NCBI RefSeq assembly: GCF_037392515.1
Contig: NC_090288.1
Span: forward strand, 3,465,501-3,529,500
Reading direction: 5' to 3'
Length of the DNA stretch: 64,000 nt
DNA from: Haliotis asinina
Taxonomy: Eukaryota; Mollusca; Gastropoda; Lepetellida; Haliotidae
Below the pieces are notes generated by a model. It had not been told where the DNA came from, did not search any database, and saw only the letters and a program-made list of their open reading frames with translations. This document shows, piece by piece, positions 1 through 12,534 of this stretch (position 1 is its first letter; the number at the start of each line of letters is the position of its first letter). The position numbers were made by a program, and so were the translations under genes.

Positions 1-79
1 AATTCTATCAATGATATTCATGTTGTACTGTCCAGAGCTGACAGTTCTCATATGTATATTGTACCAATGAATAACTTGA

Positions 80-140
80 TTTAGTCACAATATGGCTGAA
101 ATATTGTCAGTGTGACCACAGATCTCCCTCACTCACTCCG
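80..140 (+). repeat. 3' tail of abalone-type interspersed repeat R1
   Basis: The segment reads 'ttagtcacaatatggctg', then 'gtgtgacc', and ends in the ctcactcactc tail. The same tail closes the fuller R1 copies near 4150-4225 and 21185-21245. Only the 3' end is present. Confidence 0.6.
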
Positions 141-2329
141 TCCATTCAACGACGGAATTATGCACACTTTCACATCTGGAACACACTTTCCAATTTGAGA
201 CACCAAAAGCATGTCTGATTTAATTCATACTCCTCGCAAGTGTCCCAGTTTTATCAATGCTGTTCTGAGTACAAACAGGCGCGAGTCTCTCCACTGCAGT
301 CTTCAAGACAGTAAAGCATAGTTTTCATAAGTATCATTTCAAAACACCCCACGTATGGTAATTAAGAAAGGTTTAAGGATTTTAGACTTGCTGAAACTAA
401 TCTTGCATCAGTCCTCGTATAATATCATACAGCATACAGATCTATTCTTATAAAATGAGTATACATCCGTTTAACTTCGAAAGTAAACTGGCTTGTGAGA
501 AATGAAATGATTTGGAAATATATTAATCTATCCGATTTGGCAAATCAATTTTGAGTTTGGACTTTTATTCACACCGCCACAATAGACACGTAAAACCAAT
601 CAGGAGGCATTGATTGTCTCTCCACTTAATTGTTAGAAGTCCTGTTTGTTGCACGTCATATACAATGTTCATTCGTGTATCATCATCATTCTGGACACGT
701 ATGTTATTTAGCTAACATCAAATATTACTCACTGTTGATCCCCGGGGCCAAGTTTACTGTATTCTGCTTGTTATTATTATAGGATATATATGAAGCGCAC
801 CTATCCGTGGAACTAGCGCTTGCTCAAGGCGCTGGTATTTGTTTCCCTTTATCAATGCATGACAGTCTCAACGTCACATGGTATTATCAATCTCAACGCC
901 CTAGGGACTATACAACTAATGTTGTAACTAGGCGCACCGATTTTATTGTAGCTCTCTCATCCTAATGAGGTACCCAATTCACAGCTGGGTGGAGTGGGAC
1001 ATATAGTTACAGTACCTTGTCCACGTTTACTGCAAGTATACTTCCTTGCTCAAGGAAGAACAACCTTGCACGTCCTCAGAAACCTAGGTGAACGACCATC
1101 ACTGTCGTGTGGCGTTCTCAATGGCAGGCAGTTGAAGATGCAGATCAATCCTAAAATGTGGGTGACGTTTTCATGTCTTATGGTGTATAATAGGTCAATA
1201 TCTACGGTAATGAATAAATCTTTTCTCGATCCAATTTGATATGAATGTTACGTCCCTCGAGACAATCGAAAACTACTCGCGGAAATTTGACATATAACTG
1301 AAGCACGTGTAATGCCTCATATCTATGTAACGACCCATAACTTCTCCCGAAATACTGCAAAACGAGAGTAGTCATCCTTGAAAATGACGATGCAGTAGTT
1401 GGTTCGTGTCATGGACTTTCACTTCATAATTAGAGGCGGTTTTTGCTGGTGAATAACGCGGATATTACCCTTATTTGTGATGGATCCGACCTGTGCTATT
1501 TAACAAAAAACAAGATGATGTCACTTTTCAATAGTGATTCATAACGATCATGGTTTCGTACATTGTAGTCTGCTCTTACTTTATTATTTGAAATGATTCC
1601 ATCTGCGCCAATGGCTCATATGCCCAAAGATTCATTATGACCGTTTCTGCTTCTCAAATCTGACACTGAAAATCCATAATATTTTATAAGCGCTTCAAAC
1701 ATTGACGTCACCTGGCAAGCACATAACAATAACTATCACCTCCACTGCGACATAACAGTGTCCCGCTCCCGCTCCAAGCGAACAAATCCTACACTCTCGC
1801 AAGCCTTCATTAGAAGCCAATATAAAGAAAACGGTGTTCACAGAGCACAGATAAAAAGAGCATATATTATTTGATACACTTGTACAATCACAATCTCCTA
1901 TCAAGTAACTCTGAAAAAGGCATATCTGACATTGAGGGAAAATATAGGAAGAAATATAACATCGTTTATATAAAACAATGAACTAAGTGCATCCATTCCA
2001 GCAAATATTTGTCCTCGTCAACAGATGCAGTTTCATCTCAGTGAATGCAGTAATATCACGGAGGGAGGAGCAAGCATTAGACTTCACAAATCGTACACAT
2101 GTTAGGCTTGGAACACGGGTCTTCGGCGAGATTTAAGATGACTTATTTCTCGCATGACATGGTCTTTGCTTTCCTCCATCATTTCCACATGGCCCTTGGC
2201 AAAGTTGACGCATCTGATAAGGTTTCAACTAGAATATAAAACTCAGATCATATGTCACGTAAATCTGTTGCACAAATGTCCTTGCTAACAAAATCTTATT
2301 AACACCCGACACAATGACCACACACACAC
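141..2329. other. No gene recognised
   Basis: Open frames here are short, lack family motifs and lack convincing splice context. A short palindromic stretch at about 793-835 ('gaagcgcacc...ggcgct') resembles a common molluscan dispersed repeat but is too short to name. Nothing else stands out. Confidence 0.5.
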
Positions 2330-2513
2330 ACACTAGTGAAATCCTCTCTGAAGTTTCCAACATTCGAAGCACTGTCACGTGTCATTACCGAGGCGTTCAT
2401 GTCTGCATTCTTCTGACCACAACAGCGACGGTGTCAACTCCATTACTCATTGTTCATGTCGAATGTCAATGGTCAAGAGGAGAGAGGAACAGTGTACAAC
2501 AGTCTTACCTCAG
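2330..2513 (+). pseudogene. Relic of the lectin gene's PAN-like exon 1 (copy 1)
   Basis: The 3' half of lectin exon 1 (15531-15837) can be followed here: 'ctgaagtttccaacattc' against 'ctcacgtttccagcattc', 'accgaggcgt', 'gaccacaacagcgacggtgtca' against 'gaccacaacatcgacggtgtca', and the end 'agaggaacagtgtacaacagtct' followed by a GTACGT donor at 2514. The signal-peptide half is missing and the frame is not maintained, so the cysteine pattern cannot be translated. It is the most diverged of three copies of this exon in the first 16 kb, all on the same strand, which points to old tandem duplication. Confidence 0.7.
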
Positions 2514-3919
2514 GTACGTAATCCCATAACCAATTTTGTGGAAGCCTCGGAGTTAGTTGGATTTCTGACTAAACCCCTTGACAACTGATAGTTCTAGAAT
2601 TGATACTTCACTTTGAAAAACGTAATACCAAGAATAGCAAACATTTAACAGTAACAGTTATTTTTTACCTCTTCCTAAAGTTCATTGCGTAGTAATGCAC
2701 CTAAGACTTATACCCATTACCACCTCCAATGACATTTATGGAAAACAAACTATTAAGCATGTATAAATGTAGCATTTGAATGACGCCTTTTGGATACTGT
2801 TTATACATAAAATATACATAATAAGACTGAGTAAGCATTGTCAATGTGAATATATACAGGGGAAGCTTCCCGTCAGGATTTCCAAGTAAGTTGGCAAGAT
2901 ATCTTCCTTGAATTTCGCTCTCTCGTTTTCGTAACCAAGCTTCTTTAGTTCATTTTGATCTCGTAAAATGCCAAAAAACAAAATATCGCCGTGCTCCATA
3001 TATCCTCTATGCTCAGTCGGCGCTTGGCAATCTGTTGATATGACACCTTTAACCTTTAGGTAAGAGGGGAGTTTTGTCTGATAAACACTGTTTTTCACCT
3101 ACATCGGTTTGTTCCAATCATTTTCAGACTTATCGGTGTCATCTTGAAACTCCAAATGATCAACTGGTAATGTAAGACAAGGCGAGTCAGTGGTTGAAGA
3201 AGTAAAACGCGAAACCTACCATTATTATTCGCTTTGTGTTTAGCGTATTTGTCTTAAATAAATATTTAGTGCATACTTGCGGTGAAATCCCTTTTCTGAT
3301 GTGTTGCTTCAACATTGCTAAAGTTTTTCTTTACTGAGATACAGGTAGTTCCAAGAATTTCCATAGAGATTTCAACATAGGTAATTGGGACCGTTAGTCA
3401 GACTAAGCCGTAACCCAATGGCATTATACAACTAGATATTTTGTGGTGTTATTCCGGTGGCTTAACCGTTGTTTTGTTAGGTTTAAGTCTAAACGTCCAA
3501 ATCAGGGCCTCCCCATTCCTCCCTTGACGTGGTTAGCAATCCAAACACATCAATCCATTTTGATGTGATTCCAAAGAAACAAAACTACCTATGCTGCTTG
3601 CGTCAGCTACCAGAGAGTGCTAAACGTTTCCGATTGTCCACAAATGGATTTCTGCCACCTTTTCTGTCAATGTAACGATTTTACCTCGATTAATCTAATT
3701 ATCTTATTAACTGATTCTGTTCTCCCATAGACAAAACAGGAAGCAGCTTTGAGAAATCAATGCTTGAAGCATTCAGGTACAATATCTTCTGTCTGTGACC
3801 GATCATGACTCCCATGCCGTGTTAGAATTGATTGAGTGCGGGTCAACGTACAGAGTGGCATTTTGCTCACAATGTGATCTGGTTAAACCTTATGATAATT
3901 ATGTACAGTTATAATATTA
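2514..3919. other. No gene recognised
   Basis: A minus-strand frame at 2841-3098 is open for 85 codons and has an AG at a plausible acceptor position near 3034, but it shows no motif I can name and no partner exon. Otherwise AT-rich unique sequence. Confidence 0.4.
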
Positions 3920-4225
3920 GAAAAGCACCCTTGCATCAAGCAGATGTGCTGTAAATCCCCATGGTCCCAAATATGGTGATCTACCTTCAGTTGTTGGCGA
4001 TCTACAACCCATGTTATACTGTCGTGTCGAGATTTGAAAAAATACAGTTTTGGAGAATGATGCTAGTTTCAATGTCTTCGAAAATACTGTGACATTCTAA
4101 CTGGTTTTGCTATCCTTCGTTGACAGGATCTTTTCCTAATTTACGTGTATTTATAGTGAATGTACAACCTGTTTTAGTCACGATATGGCAGATGCGACTT
4201 TAAATTTTAACTCACTCACTCGCTT
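3920..4225 (+). repeat. Interspersed repeat R1, diverged near-complete copy
   Basis: It has the R1 landmarks in order: 'ccccatggtccc', 'atggtgatctaccttcagttgttgg', 'gatctacaaccca', a diverged middle, then 'tagtcacgatatgg' and the actcactcactc tail. Other copies lie at 20925-21245, 44205-44397 and 48425-48600. The family looks like a non-coding SINE-like retroposon. I do not know its formal name. Confidence 0.65.
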
Positions 4226-4403
4226 TTCATAGTATGAAAAACATGTGGGTCAGCTTAAACCTGGTGATACATTATATACGGTAATATTACCACATAAAAC
4301 GTAAACGTAAACCACAAAGAACGGGAAATCCAGATCATTTCTCAACTATTATAGACACCTATCACGGACTGCCACGTGGCTGTCCGCATATAACTGATTT
4401 CCC

Positions 4404-5025
4404 AAGTCCTCGAAGCACTGACAGTCCGGACAGGCAGAGCCTATTGTGGACATTTGATACCCTTGTACTGTCTTCAAACAAGAAACGCGAAAGCCATTTT
4501 AGAAGAATTTCTAGTGTTTAGTTTTGTTAAGTCCTCGAAGCACTGACAGTCCGGACAGGCAGAGCCTATTGTGGAAATTTGGTCCTCTAGTACAGTCTTC
4601 AAACAAGAAACGCGAAAGCCATTTTAGAAGAATTTCTAGTGTTTAGTTTTGTTAAGTCCTCGAAGCACTGACAGTCCGGACAGGCAGAGCCTATTGTGGA
4701 AATTTGGTCCTCTAGTACAGTCTTCAAACAAAAAAAAGCGAAAGCCATTTTAGAAGAATTTCTAGTGTTTAGTTTTGTTAAGTCCTCGAAGCACTGACAG
4801 TCCGGACAGGCAGAGCCTATTGTGGAAATTTGGTCCTCTAGTACAGTCTTCAAACAAGAAACGCGAAAGCCATTTTAGAAGAATTTCTAGTGTTTAGTTT
4901 TGTTAAGTCCTCGAAGCACTGACAGTCCGGAGAGGCAGAGCCTATTGTGGACAGTTGATACTCTAGTACTGTCTTTAAACAAGAAACGCGAAAGCCATTT
5001 TAGAAGAATTTCTAGTGTTAGTTTA
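4404..5025. repeat. Tandem repeat, five copies of a ~125-bp unit
   Basis: Each unit starts 'aagtcctcgaagcactgaca' and ends 'tttctagtgtttagttttg'. Unit starts fall at 4404, 4529, 4654, 4780 and 4905, giving periods of 125-126 bp. The middle three copies are nearly identical and the outer two differ mainly near 'attgtggacatttgatac'. The open frame on the minus strand (4599-4853) is a by-product of a repeat length divisible by three and is not a gene. Confidence 0.9.
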
Positions 5026-5109
5026 GGAACAATTAGTTAATGTAGTTTGAATGGTGAAAATACTCTCTTTTATATACAAGGAGTTCGCCAACACAACAAA
5101 AGTTTTTAT

Positions 5110-5475
5110 TGTTGTGATCTGTTTGCTCGAGTCCACAAGATGGCATCAAAGTCAGTACTTTCTATGGCCACCATTTTCAGCAATGACTATGGTAGTGTCT
5201 TGGCATAGGCAGTATAGGATCACCAAGTCTCACTTGCGGAATTATTCCCTACTATTCCTCCATTTCGATGGCCAGTTCTGGAAGTGTCTGTCTGTGGCGT
5301 CTGTTGACGTTGACGTCGATTGAGCTCGTCCCATGGGTGTTCTGTCGGCTGAACCGGACCGGACCGCTGTTGTCATGCCGGAACAACTTCCTCAGTTGGC
5401 AAATAATCGGAAGCACATGACGTGCAAGGATTTCGTTGATGTCCCGATTTGCTCTCAAATTTCCTCTTTCCAATT
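5110..5475 (-). mobile_element. Decayed Tc1-like transposase C-terminal fragment
   Basis: Read on the minus strand, this resembles the end of a Tc1-type DDE transposase. There is a leader like 'HVLPIICQLR', the catalytic-loop remnant 'FRHDN' (second aspartate), then after an internal deletion 'LPELAIEMEE', 'GIIPQ' and 'PMPRHY', which correspond to the family's LPELQ..EEW..IPQ...LI.SMPRR tail. Stops interrupt the frame and the catalytic glutamate region is missing. No inverted repeats are visible. A single motif would be weak, but the order of four motifs supports the call. Confidence 0.55.
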
Positions 5476-5699
5476 CTGGACTCTACAAAACCACCGCAAG
5501 CAACTGCTTGGAAGTTGGAAGTCTCTCAAAACTGGGGCCACAGCTGGCTTTCACGGTCAAATTCCCACTTCACTGCGGTTTGTGGAATTTTTTCTCAAAC
5601 CATGGATGCGTTGAGCAGGCTTCACGTGCATTTTGCATGTATTCCTTTACATTTCATTATTGATGGATCTAGCAATACATTTATACCACACTTCTGTTA

Positions 5700-6270
5700 T
5701 CAATACTGTGAATCCGGTGATATTGACATGATCTTTGAGTTCGAAAATTACGACGCCCTTCATCTTTAGAGTGACAAGTTTGAAAACGGAGAATCCATTC
5801 TTTTACTTTTTGTAAGGGTGACTGACCATCAAATATTAATGCTGTACGTATTTATCACATACATATTAATTTAGAACGCACTTCTAGAGCGCGCTGGAAT
5901 ATTACTCGCAATACAATCAACAGTAACCATACTTATGTTGGAGCCGTCCTTTCCAATTCATTCAGGATTTCTGATGGACAGCTCCAAGCCATAAATCACG
6001 CCGGAAAATCGTCCCCTTCTGTCTTTTTTCATCTCTCAATCGTTTATACACAGTACATGGAAGTCCGCGATATGATTAAGACGGAGCCTTTCCACAACAG
6101 AATTTTACTGTGCACTTTTACCTATGTCTTTGCGTTGACGTGCAACAGGCTACGAAAATCAACAACTCTCCCAATGGCTGAATTCGGTTGACCCGAATAA
6201 ACGAAGAAGAATTTCTGTTTACTCTTCACTGACTAATCGGTAATTTGTATCACAATGTAAATGTTGCATC
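5700..6270 (+). repeat. Old duplicate of the lectin gene's 5' flank
   Basis: It aligns collinearly but patchily with 14815-15310, just upstream of the intact lectin gene. Shared blocks are 'gatattgacatgatct.tgagtt', 'cc.ttcc.attc.ttcag' and 'tccacaacaga.tttta.tgtgcac'. No exon follows it directly. It is a remnant of an earlier tandem duplication of the lectin locus. Confidence 0.5.
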
Positions 6271-7213
6271 TTCATAATGCGATAAATTTAAACAGATTTA
6301 CAACAGAGTGTCATCCAGTGTTAGTTCTGGACAGTGAACTTTGTCCATTGTTATATCATAATACTTGATAAACTCATCTACGTCTTTTTTTCTTGCGTTT
6401 TAAAAATGTGTTTCTCAAATCATTTTTGGAAAACAATTACATTTTTCTGTGAATACGTTTCTCCACAGACGACATGTATAACCGCAATGTGTACAGCAAC
6501 ATTTGCCATGTGTCTTTATTGACATGATACACTAATCGCTGCATGTCTAACTCCGTTTCTGTGGCTTGGCGTTACCTTTCATACGTACACGTATAGCGGC
6601 CGTGCTGGGATTCTAACCACCGACGTTTTGATCTGCGGTCGGAACCAAAGATGACTCGATTCTCGCATACCATAATGATTGCTTTATTCAAACATTTTTT
6701 ACAGGACCCATGAGTATTTAAGGAGCATCTGAGAACAATGTGTAACAGGCCAATGTGTCACTTGACACTACGGCTTGAAGAAATGTTCATTTTACCAAAA
6801 CGTTGTTAACCCTAAAGAAAGACCCAGCATCATTAATACATGAATTTCTGTATTTTCGCATACACGCACACGCAACCAGAAGTACTCACAAGTCACAATG
6901 TAATGATTTGTTCGTTTGTGTTAAACATATGTTATTCAGGAGAAATAGATTGGGTACAAGTTACTAGCATGCAACTTAGCACACCCTCTCCGCAGTATAT
7001 AAAAAATATTATTTACATTCATTCTACAAGATGGACGGACAAAAACAGAGGGAAGGTTTTTTTTGTAAAATATATAATTGACAGTGAAACAGGTAATGAC
7101 AAAAATTTTCAGAAATATTTCCACAAGAGCAACCCCGTCAAAGCAGGGATTTAGCGCATTAACATGCTTTTGGAAATATAAAAGAATTGCCCCCGTTTTA
7201 TTAGAATGTTATG

Positions 7214-7460
7214 TTACAAGCCAAGCCCCAACCAGTTTGAATTAAATTCCCTTTCAATCAGTAGACAATCATCAGATGATAAGCCAAGAGACCAATCATC
7301 AGCAAATAATTTTGTCGAGCAGTCTAGATCATCAGCAATATCATTGTCATAAACAAGAAATAAGAAAGGACCGAGGACTGACCAGGACACAAGCTTGGAA
7401 ATACCTTGGCATGGACAGGACTCCATTCTCAGCTGGCCAATATCATAATGATCCATAAAT
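7214..7460 (-). mobile_element. Non-LTR retrotransposon (LINE) reverse-transcriptase fragment
   Basis: The minus-strand frame contains 'SVLGPFLFLVYDNDI' followed by 'LFADDWSLGLSS'. These match the reverse-transcriptase palm motifs of LINEs: QGS.LGPLLF..YINDL and the FADD catalytic box with both aspartates. The finger region, the endonuclease and the 3' end are absent, so this is a small dead fragment. It does not overlap the other LINE remnant at 8930-11110, which lies on the opposite strand. Confidence 0.75.
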
Positions 7461-8040
7461 TCTGCATTTTTCTAATATCAACGATTAAACTTATACGCCA
7501 CACACGATCAAAAGATACCTAGAGGCATCACTAAACACTACACAATAGTGCTGTCATCTAAATCCACACAAATTTGGTCATCTATACTCTTCATAAAAAG
7601 TAGGGGAACCTGAACTTTGAAGTCTGGTAGAAAGAAAACCCATTAAGGAACGTTACAATGACATCCATATTGTGTATGCAGCATCATTTCACGTTATTAC
7701 CACGCGCAAATACAATGCATGGGAAGTACCTGCACAACGCGGAAGCCTCCTACATGTGCATGGGGTGTCATTATGAATCTTGATGTTTTCAGACAGGTCG
7801 ATAAATCACTTCGACCATTCTTTCTAATTTTCTTTCATCTGTGCATGGTCGGGGTTTTCAGGGTCAAGTCACACACTACTGGCTGAAAATTGTAAACCTG
7901 AAGTTTTCATGTCATATTCCAGTCACCTAACAGGGGGATAACTGAACGAACAGCTTTGCTTTGACTGAAATCCATGTGGTGATGCATTCACAAAACATCC
8001 ATTATTATTAGTTGTTTCAAAGGCATTTAGAAGTTGGAGG
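7461..8040. other. No gene recognised
   Basis: Unique AT-rich sequence between two retroelement fragments. No motif, repeat or splice-supported frame is seen. Confidence 0.4.
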
Positions 8041-8860
8041 AATCAAACAAAAAATGTTTTATGGTTCAACTTCTTTGTTATACAAGGTCACAACGATTCG
8101 AGACAGATCCTTGTCTCTTCTTCAGGTGAGGTGAGGATAAAACTAAAGGGTTGTAGTATATATACCTATAACAGTAGACCGATAACAATGGGTAAAAAGA
8201 TATACAGGTTTGTATTGATTGATGTACAGGCTTCAATTGATTGATGTACATCCTTCAACGTATGTACAGGCTTCAACTGATTGGTGTGCAGGCTTGTGTT
8301 GATTAGGTTAACGAGTTACAGGTAAAGATGTTTGGATAAAGATTAGTCACTGAGGATAAGGTGGTTCCATGAATTGGGTAAGTAAACATCTCCGTCCGTC
8401 TCTGTTGATTGAGGGCTTGTTCCGCTTGATTGCAATGGCTTCTAGGAGCTTCCGTTTTTTGAAGTCACTGGCGTTCCTAACTAATGTCCTGGTGTTGTCC
8501 CAAACAATCTTGTGATTAGGGTTGTGTATGATGTGTTCACATACAGCAGACTTCTGATCCAAATTTTGAACTGATGTTTTGTATTCTTTTAGCCTGACAG
8601 CCAGTGGTCGACCAGTTTCACCAATATATGTCTCTTTACAACTGCATTGGATCTGGTAGATGCATCCTGCTGGATTGTTGTATTTAGGTGTTGTCGGCCT
8701 GTGTCCATTAGCTGATAGTAACGTTTTCAAGTTGGTGTCGCCGGCAACAGAAAGGAATGGTTTAATTCTGTGCCCAAGAGACGGAACAATGCTGCCAGTA
8801 GAAAGGAATGGTCGATACTGTGCCCAAGAGGCGGAAGAATTGAACATGTCCTCTTGTTGA
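8041..8860 (-). mobile_element. Penelope-like element, 3' end with GIY-YIG endonuclease domain
   Basis: A 166-codon minus-strand frame (8347-8847) carries the GIY-YIG endonuclease signature of Penelope-like retroelements: 'GCIYQIQCSCKETYIGETGR', then 'RLKEYK', 'AVCEHI', 'HKIVWDNTRTL' and 'KRKLLEAIAI'. Catalytic tyrosines and the arginine/glutamate region are recognisable. Downstream on the minus strand, near 8047-8120, is the family's typical terminal block 'gaagaagagacaaggatctg', running into a text that ends 'gaagttgaaccataaaac'. The reverse transcriptase, expected upstream of the endonuclease, is not visible, so the copy is 5'-truncated. The N-terminal part contains a small repeated 'GHR/GSIV' segment that looks like local duplication. 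Confidence 0.8.
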
Positions 8861-8929
8861 GTAAATCCCCATTAAAGGGGATGGAAGGCACAGTTATAAG
8901 CAGGGTTAGATTCATTAGAAAAGAGTTAG

Positions 8930-11110
8930 GTAATATATAGTAAAGATAATTGTATAGGTGTAAGAGATGGTATTAGACACACGGATGCTGCTGCTAATAA
9001 ACTTATAAACATTGTCCAAGAAAGTGGAAAAGACACAAACATGTTTTTTGAGAAAACTGAAAAGTAAAACATACGTGAGTTATTACACGACCTTGAATGT
9101 AAAGACTTAAAGAAAAGAAAGTATTCAGCATGAGATAAATTCCGTGTGATTTGTACCACGAATGCACAACTAAGCACTTATTACAATCATTTAAGGATGG
9201 TAATTACGAAACATTCTGGTCTGGTGTTAAATCATTATTAGGGACACCGATTCCACAGGCGACATCTGCAGGAGTTTGCAATGGGTTGACTATTTTAAAA
9301 ATATTCTAAATATTAAAGATGTTAACGTAGACGAAGATTTTATAATCTTGCCAAACAGTATATGTTGCAAAGTGCATTTATATTGATTGATGGTGACTCC
9401 AATAATATTCCAAATAAAGAGATAACCATAAATTAAATAACAAATGCAATATCAGCTTTAAAACCTGGCAAAGCCTGTGGTCCTGACGGACTACCTCCTG
9501 ATATGTCGAAACACGGCATATCGAAACAATCTTATTCACATATACTTTTTATTTGTATTTTTAAAGCTGGAAACTTTCCTCCGGCTTGATCACGGTGTTA
9601 TCTTCCCACTTCACGAGAAGTTAATGATGTTAATAGGTATAGAGGTATTTCCTTGATGAACATATGCGGAAACATATTCACTTATATTTGAAATGAAAGA
9701 CTGACATTGTTTGTTAATGTGCATAATTATTAAAATCCAGAATGTCAACCTGGATTCCGTTCAGGCTATTCAACTATTGATAACGTTTTGCACCCTGCGG
9801 GCTTTAATTTAAAAAAATACTTGTCTATGTCTAAGGGTCGATTCTTGTGTTTATATTTTGACTTTGTAAAGCATTTGATTGTGTAAATAGAGATCAATTA
9901 TTGTATGTTCTTTCTATTATGTAAAATCTTTTTACCTGTAAAACTATCAAACTGTAGTACTTCAGAATATTTCAGTTCCTTGAGGATCTTACATCGTCGG
10001 ACTACAGAGGTATTTTTTGTTGGAGTAGATTTTTTATTAGAGCTCTTTTATTATTCTATGCTGATAAGTTGTGTTTATTTTCTAACGCTAGTATAGGTTT
10101 ACAAAGAAAAATTAATATTTTATGCACATTTTGCACAAAGTCGTTTTTTCTCAAGGGAGGTATGGTGAAGAAGACCGAAAAATGGGTGTTCAACCATGTC
10201 AAGTTGAAAACTACAAACTAATACACTTATATTGGTATGTTATTTGCCAGTAGACTACCTTGGTCAAAAGCAGTCCAGACTCTCGTTCATAAAGATAATA
10301 AAGCCCTTCTTCCAATTAAACAGCTCCGCCATAAGTTAAAAATCCCTTTCCCACTGTCCTATTTCAAATATACACAAATTAAGCCTGATCATACTGCTCA
10401 GTAATATGGGGTTTTCAAGAGTAACTGATTCTAGAAAGATTTCACGTAAAATACTGTAAATATGGTTTTGGTGCTGGCATTAACACAGCTGTCATATTTG
10501 AATGCGGTCGTCTTAATATTTGTATGAATTCTACAAGATGTGTTAAGTACTTATGTAAATTATTGATTATGGAATATACTAGATATCCAAAACAAACCTA
10601 TATTATGTTAAAACAATGAGAGAATAACCGTTGGGGTTACTGAAGTGAGGAAATAGATTTATATTTATGGTTTCAGCTATGCGTAGGAGTTTAAAAATAT
10701 TGTAAACTCTGACTTATTTGTTAAGCAGTTTTCTCAATGAGTGACAGATTGTTACATCCAGTGTATATTTTCTACGTTGATGAAGATTTTGATTTAGAGT
10801 TCTACCCATGTGTCAAGAGAGCGTTTAATGTAGAATCATATTTGTCAACATTATATAACGATGATTCAAGAAGTTTTTTTCACTTTTAAGATTAGGTGAA
10901 TTAAATATCTTGAAGAATGGATAGAGAAGAATTAATGTCCCAGGGGAATTAAGATTTTGTCAATGTTGTAAGAACATTTTAGAAGTTGAGGTTCCACACA
11001 ACACGATATTGACATAAGAACAAGATATATGTTGAATATTGACTGTAAAAGTAGACATAACTATTGTTTATATGTGTATGCAATATTAAGCAAGCGTTCA
11101 TGTGATGTAG
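8930..11110 (+). mobile_element. Decayed LINE retrotransposon: linker, reverse transcriptase and C-terminal region
   Basis: Fragments of one LINE open reading frame occur in order but in shifting frames with many stops. They are 'KKRKYSA.DKFRV' (about 9110-9155), the RT finger motif 'LKPGKACGPDGLPPDM' (about 9460-9505), 'VNRYRGISLMNICG' (about 9630-9670), 'PECQPGFRSGYSTIDNV' (about 9735-9790) and a palm motif A remnant near 'FDFVKH' (about 9855-9875). A long C-terminal region with 'FHVKYCKYGFGAGINTA' (about 10440-10490) and 'TRYPKQTYIMLKQ' (about 10580-10616) follows. The YADD box is not evident. The copy is old and inactive. No poly(A) tail or target duplication could be fixed. Confidence 0.75.
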
Positions 11111-11930
11111 CGCGTTATTATTGTAAATAAATTAATAATATATTGAATTTAAATTGAAGTTTATTTTTGTACTGCCATAATACTAGATAAATATGGCAGA
11201 CTTTCGGGAGACATTTACGAATTCATAATTAAAAGACATTTTTGAAATTCTGTTCGAGGATTTCTAAGATACTGATAACACGGTTTGCATCCGATTAGAT
11301 AAGCGACTTATAGACAGAGATGTGATGTTTTACTTCTAGTAGCACACGCTCCCCTAGCGGTGTCTTCTTTGTATGAAGGCACAGGAGCCGCTTCCTTTCG
11401 AGACGTTGGAGCAGAGGTTATTAGATAATCTACATCAGCTTACTGAATACTATATACTTTAAATGATCCGTTGGGACTGAAAATCAGCCTCCACATATGC
11501 GAAGTGTAGATTTACAAATGACACTTGTGTAATTAGATTGGGGAAATTTCTGTTACATTTCTGTTACGTTTGTAAGTTGTATATCTGAAAAGAACAGGTG
11601 GGTGGGGGGGGGGGGGGGGGGGGGGGAGATACTGAAGGAATGTTCACGTGTATTTCTGAACACGGTTGTTGTCTAACTGATTATGCCAAATCACCACCTG
11701 GACTATTTAAGTACTTCTCAAACTACGTTTAGGCTACCACAATATAGTTGGGATATTGCTCAGTGCAGTGTTAAACAGCACACGTATATGATGAACAAGA
11801 TTATCGGGCGAATAGACCTTTGCTTATGTTTCAGCCCCGTTAGCACGGACCCCGACAATCCGGATGTCTCGACTCCCGGAAGATTCCTTGAAGAAGCTTT
11901 GAATTTTCACTGGACACGCGTTGTGTACTG
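11111..11930. other. No gene; contains a poly-G tract
   Basis: Unique sequence apart from a run of about 23-28 G residues at 11603-11626. Such a run tends to form G-quadruplex or to be mis-sized in assemblies. Nothing else is recognised. Confidence 0.5.
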
Positions 11931-12122
11931 ATGAGTTTCGAATCAGTCAATATTCCCTTTGTTTTACACGTCTGACCCAGAGATAAACTATGTATTTACA
12001 CAGATGTATTTACGTAAGTACGAGTATGTGTCTACTTTTCAGCTAATGAGATAAAAAAAAGTCGGGCCAAACAACTGGTTATTTATTACACCTCTATGAC
12101 AAAAGAGCGACGTTCAGTACAC
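11931..12122 (+). repeat. Duplicate of the lectin promoter region (copy 2)
   Basis: It aligns with 15345-15530: 'caatcagtcaatat' against 'gaatcagtcaatat', then 'tttgtt.tacacgtct', 'aaacta..tattta.a.a' and 'gtacgag'. It precedes the broken exon 1 at 12123, so the duplicated unit included the regulatory flank as well as the exon. Confidence 0.55.
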
Positions 12123-12436
12123 GATTGAGTGTTTTGTGATCCCTCTCGTGCTGACTTATCTTGTAATCCTTGTGTCTCCTTTAATCGAGACCGACTTTGG
12201 AAACAAGTGGGAAAGTTTCACAAATGTTATAATAGCTATAATAACTGACATCCTACCTAAGTTTCAAACATTCAATGTCGTGTTGAATGTGTGTCGTTGT
12301 GTCGTATGACCAAAGCATGTGTGTCTGTATTCTACAGACAGCATCATCGACGGTGTCAGCTCCAGCGACGTGTTGTCCATGTCGCCCAAGGACGAACAAG
12401 AGGAGGCAGGAACGGTTTACTACAGTCTGAGTACAG
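12123..12436 (+). pseudogene. Broken copy of lectin exon 1 (copy 2)
   Basis: The whole first exon of the lectin gene is recognisable. The signal region follows 'ctcgtgctga', the mature start matches 'ctttggaaacaagtggga', and the cysteine block reads 'tgtgtgtcgttgtgtcgtatgacc'. The 3' end 'tactacagtctgagtacag' is identical to the intact gene and is followed by a GTATGATTTCC donor at 12437. The start codon is lost, there is a 6-bp insertion in 'ataataGCTATAata', a one-base deletion near 'cctaagtttc' and a one-base insertion near 'ctccagcga', so it cannot encode the PAN-like domain. No matching lectin-domain exons lie between it and 14 kb, although sequence like the gene's 3' flank appears at 13560-13880. 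Confidence 0.85.
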
Positions 12437-12534
12437 GTATGATTTCCGAAATATAATCAGTGTTATATTTCATTACTTTCTGGACACTTTCTGAAAGGCA
12501 TTGTGATTTGTCAAACGCATTCATGTATACGTAC

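Noticed and set aside
2841-3098. Exon of a glutathione-transferase-like protein
   Set aside because: Only a vague helix-like resemblance, no conserved residues and no partner exons.
4599-4853. Minus-strand frame with an internal protein repeat
   Set aside because: It is a shadow of the 125-bp tandem repeat, and the repeated text has no start or homology context.
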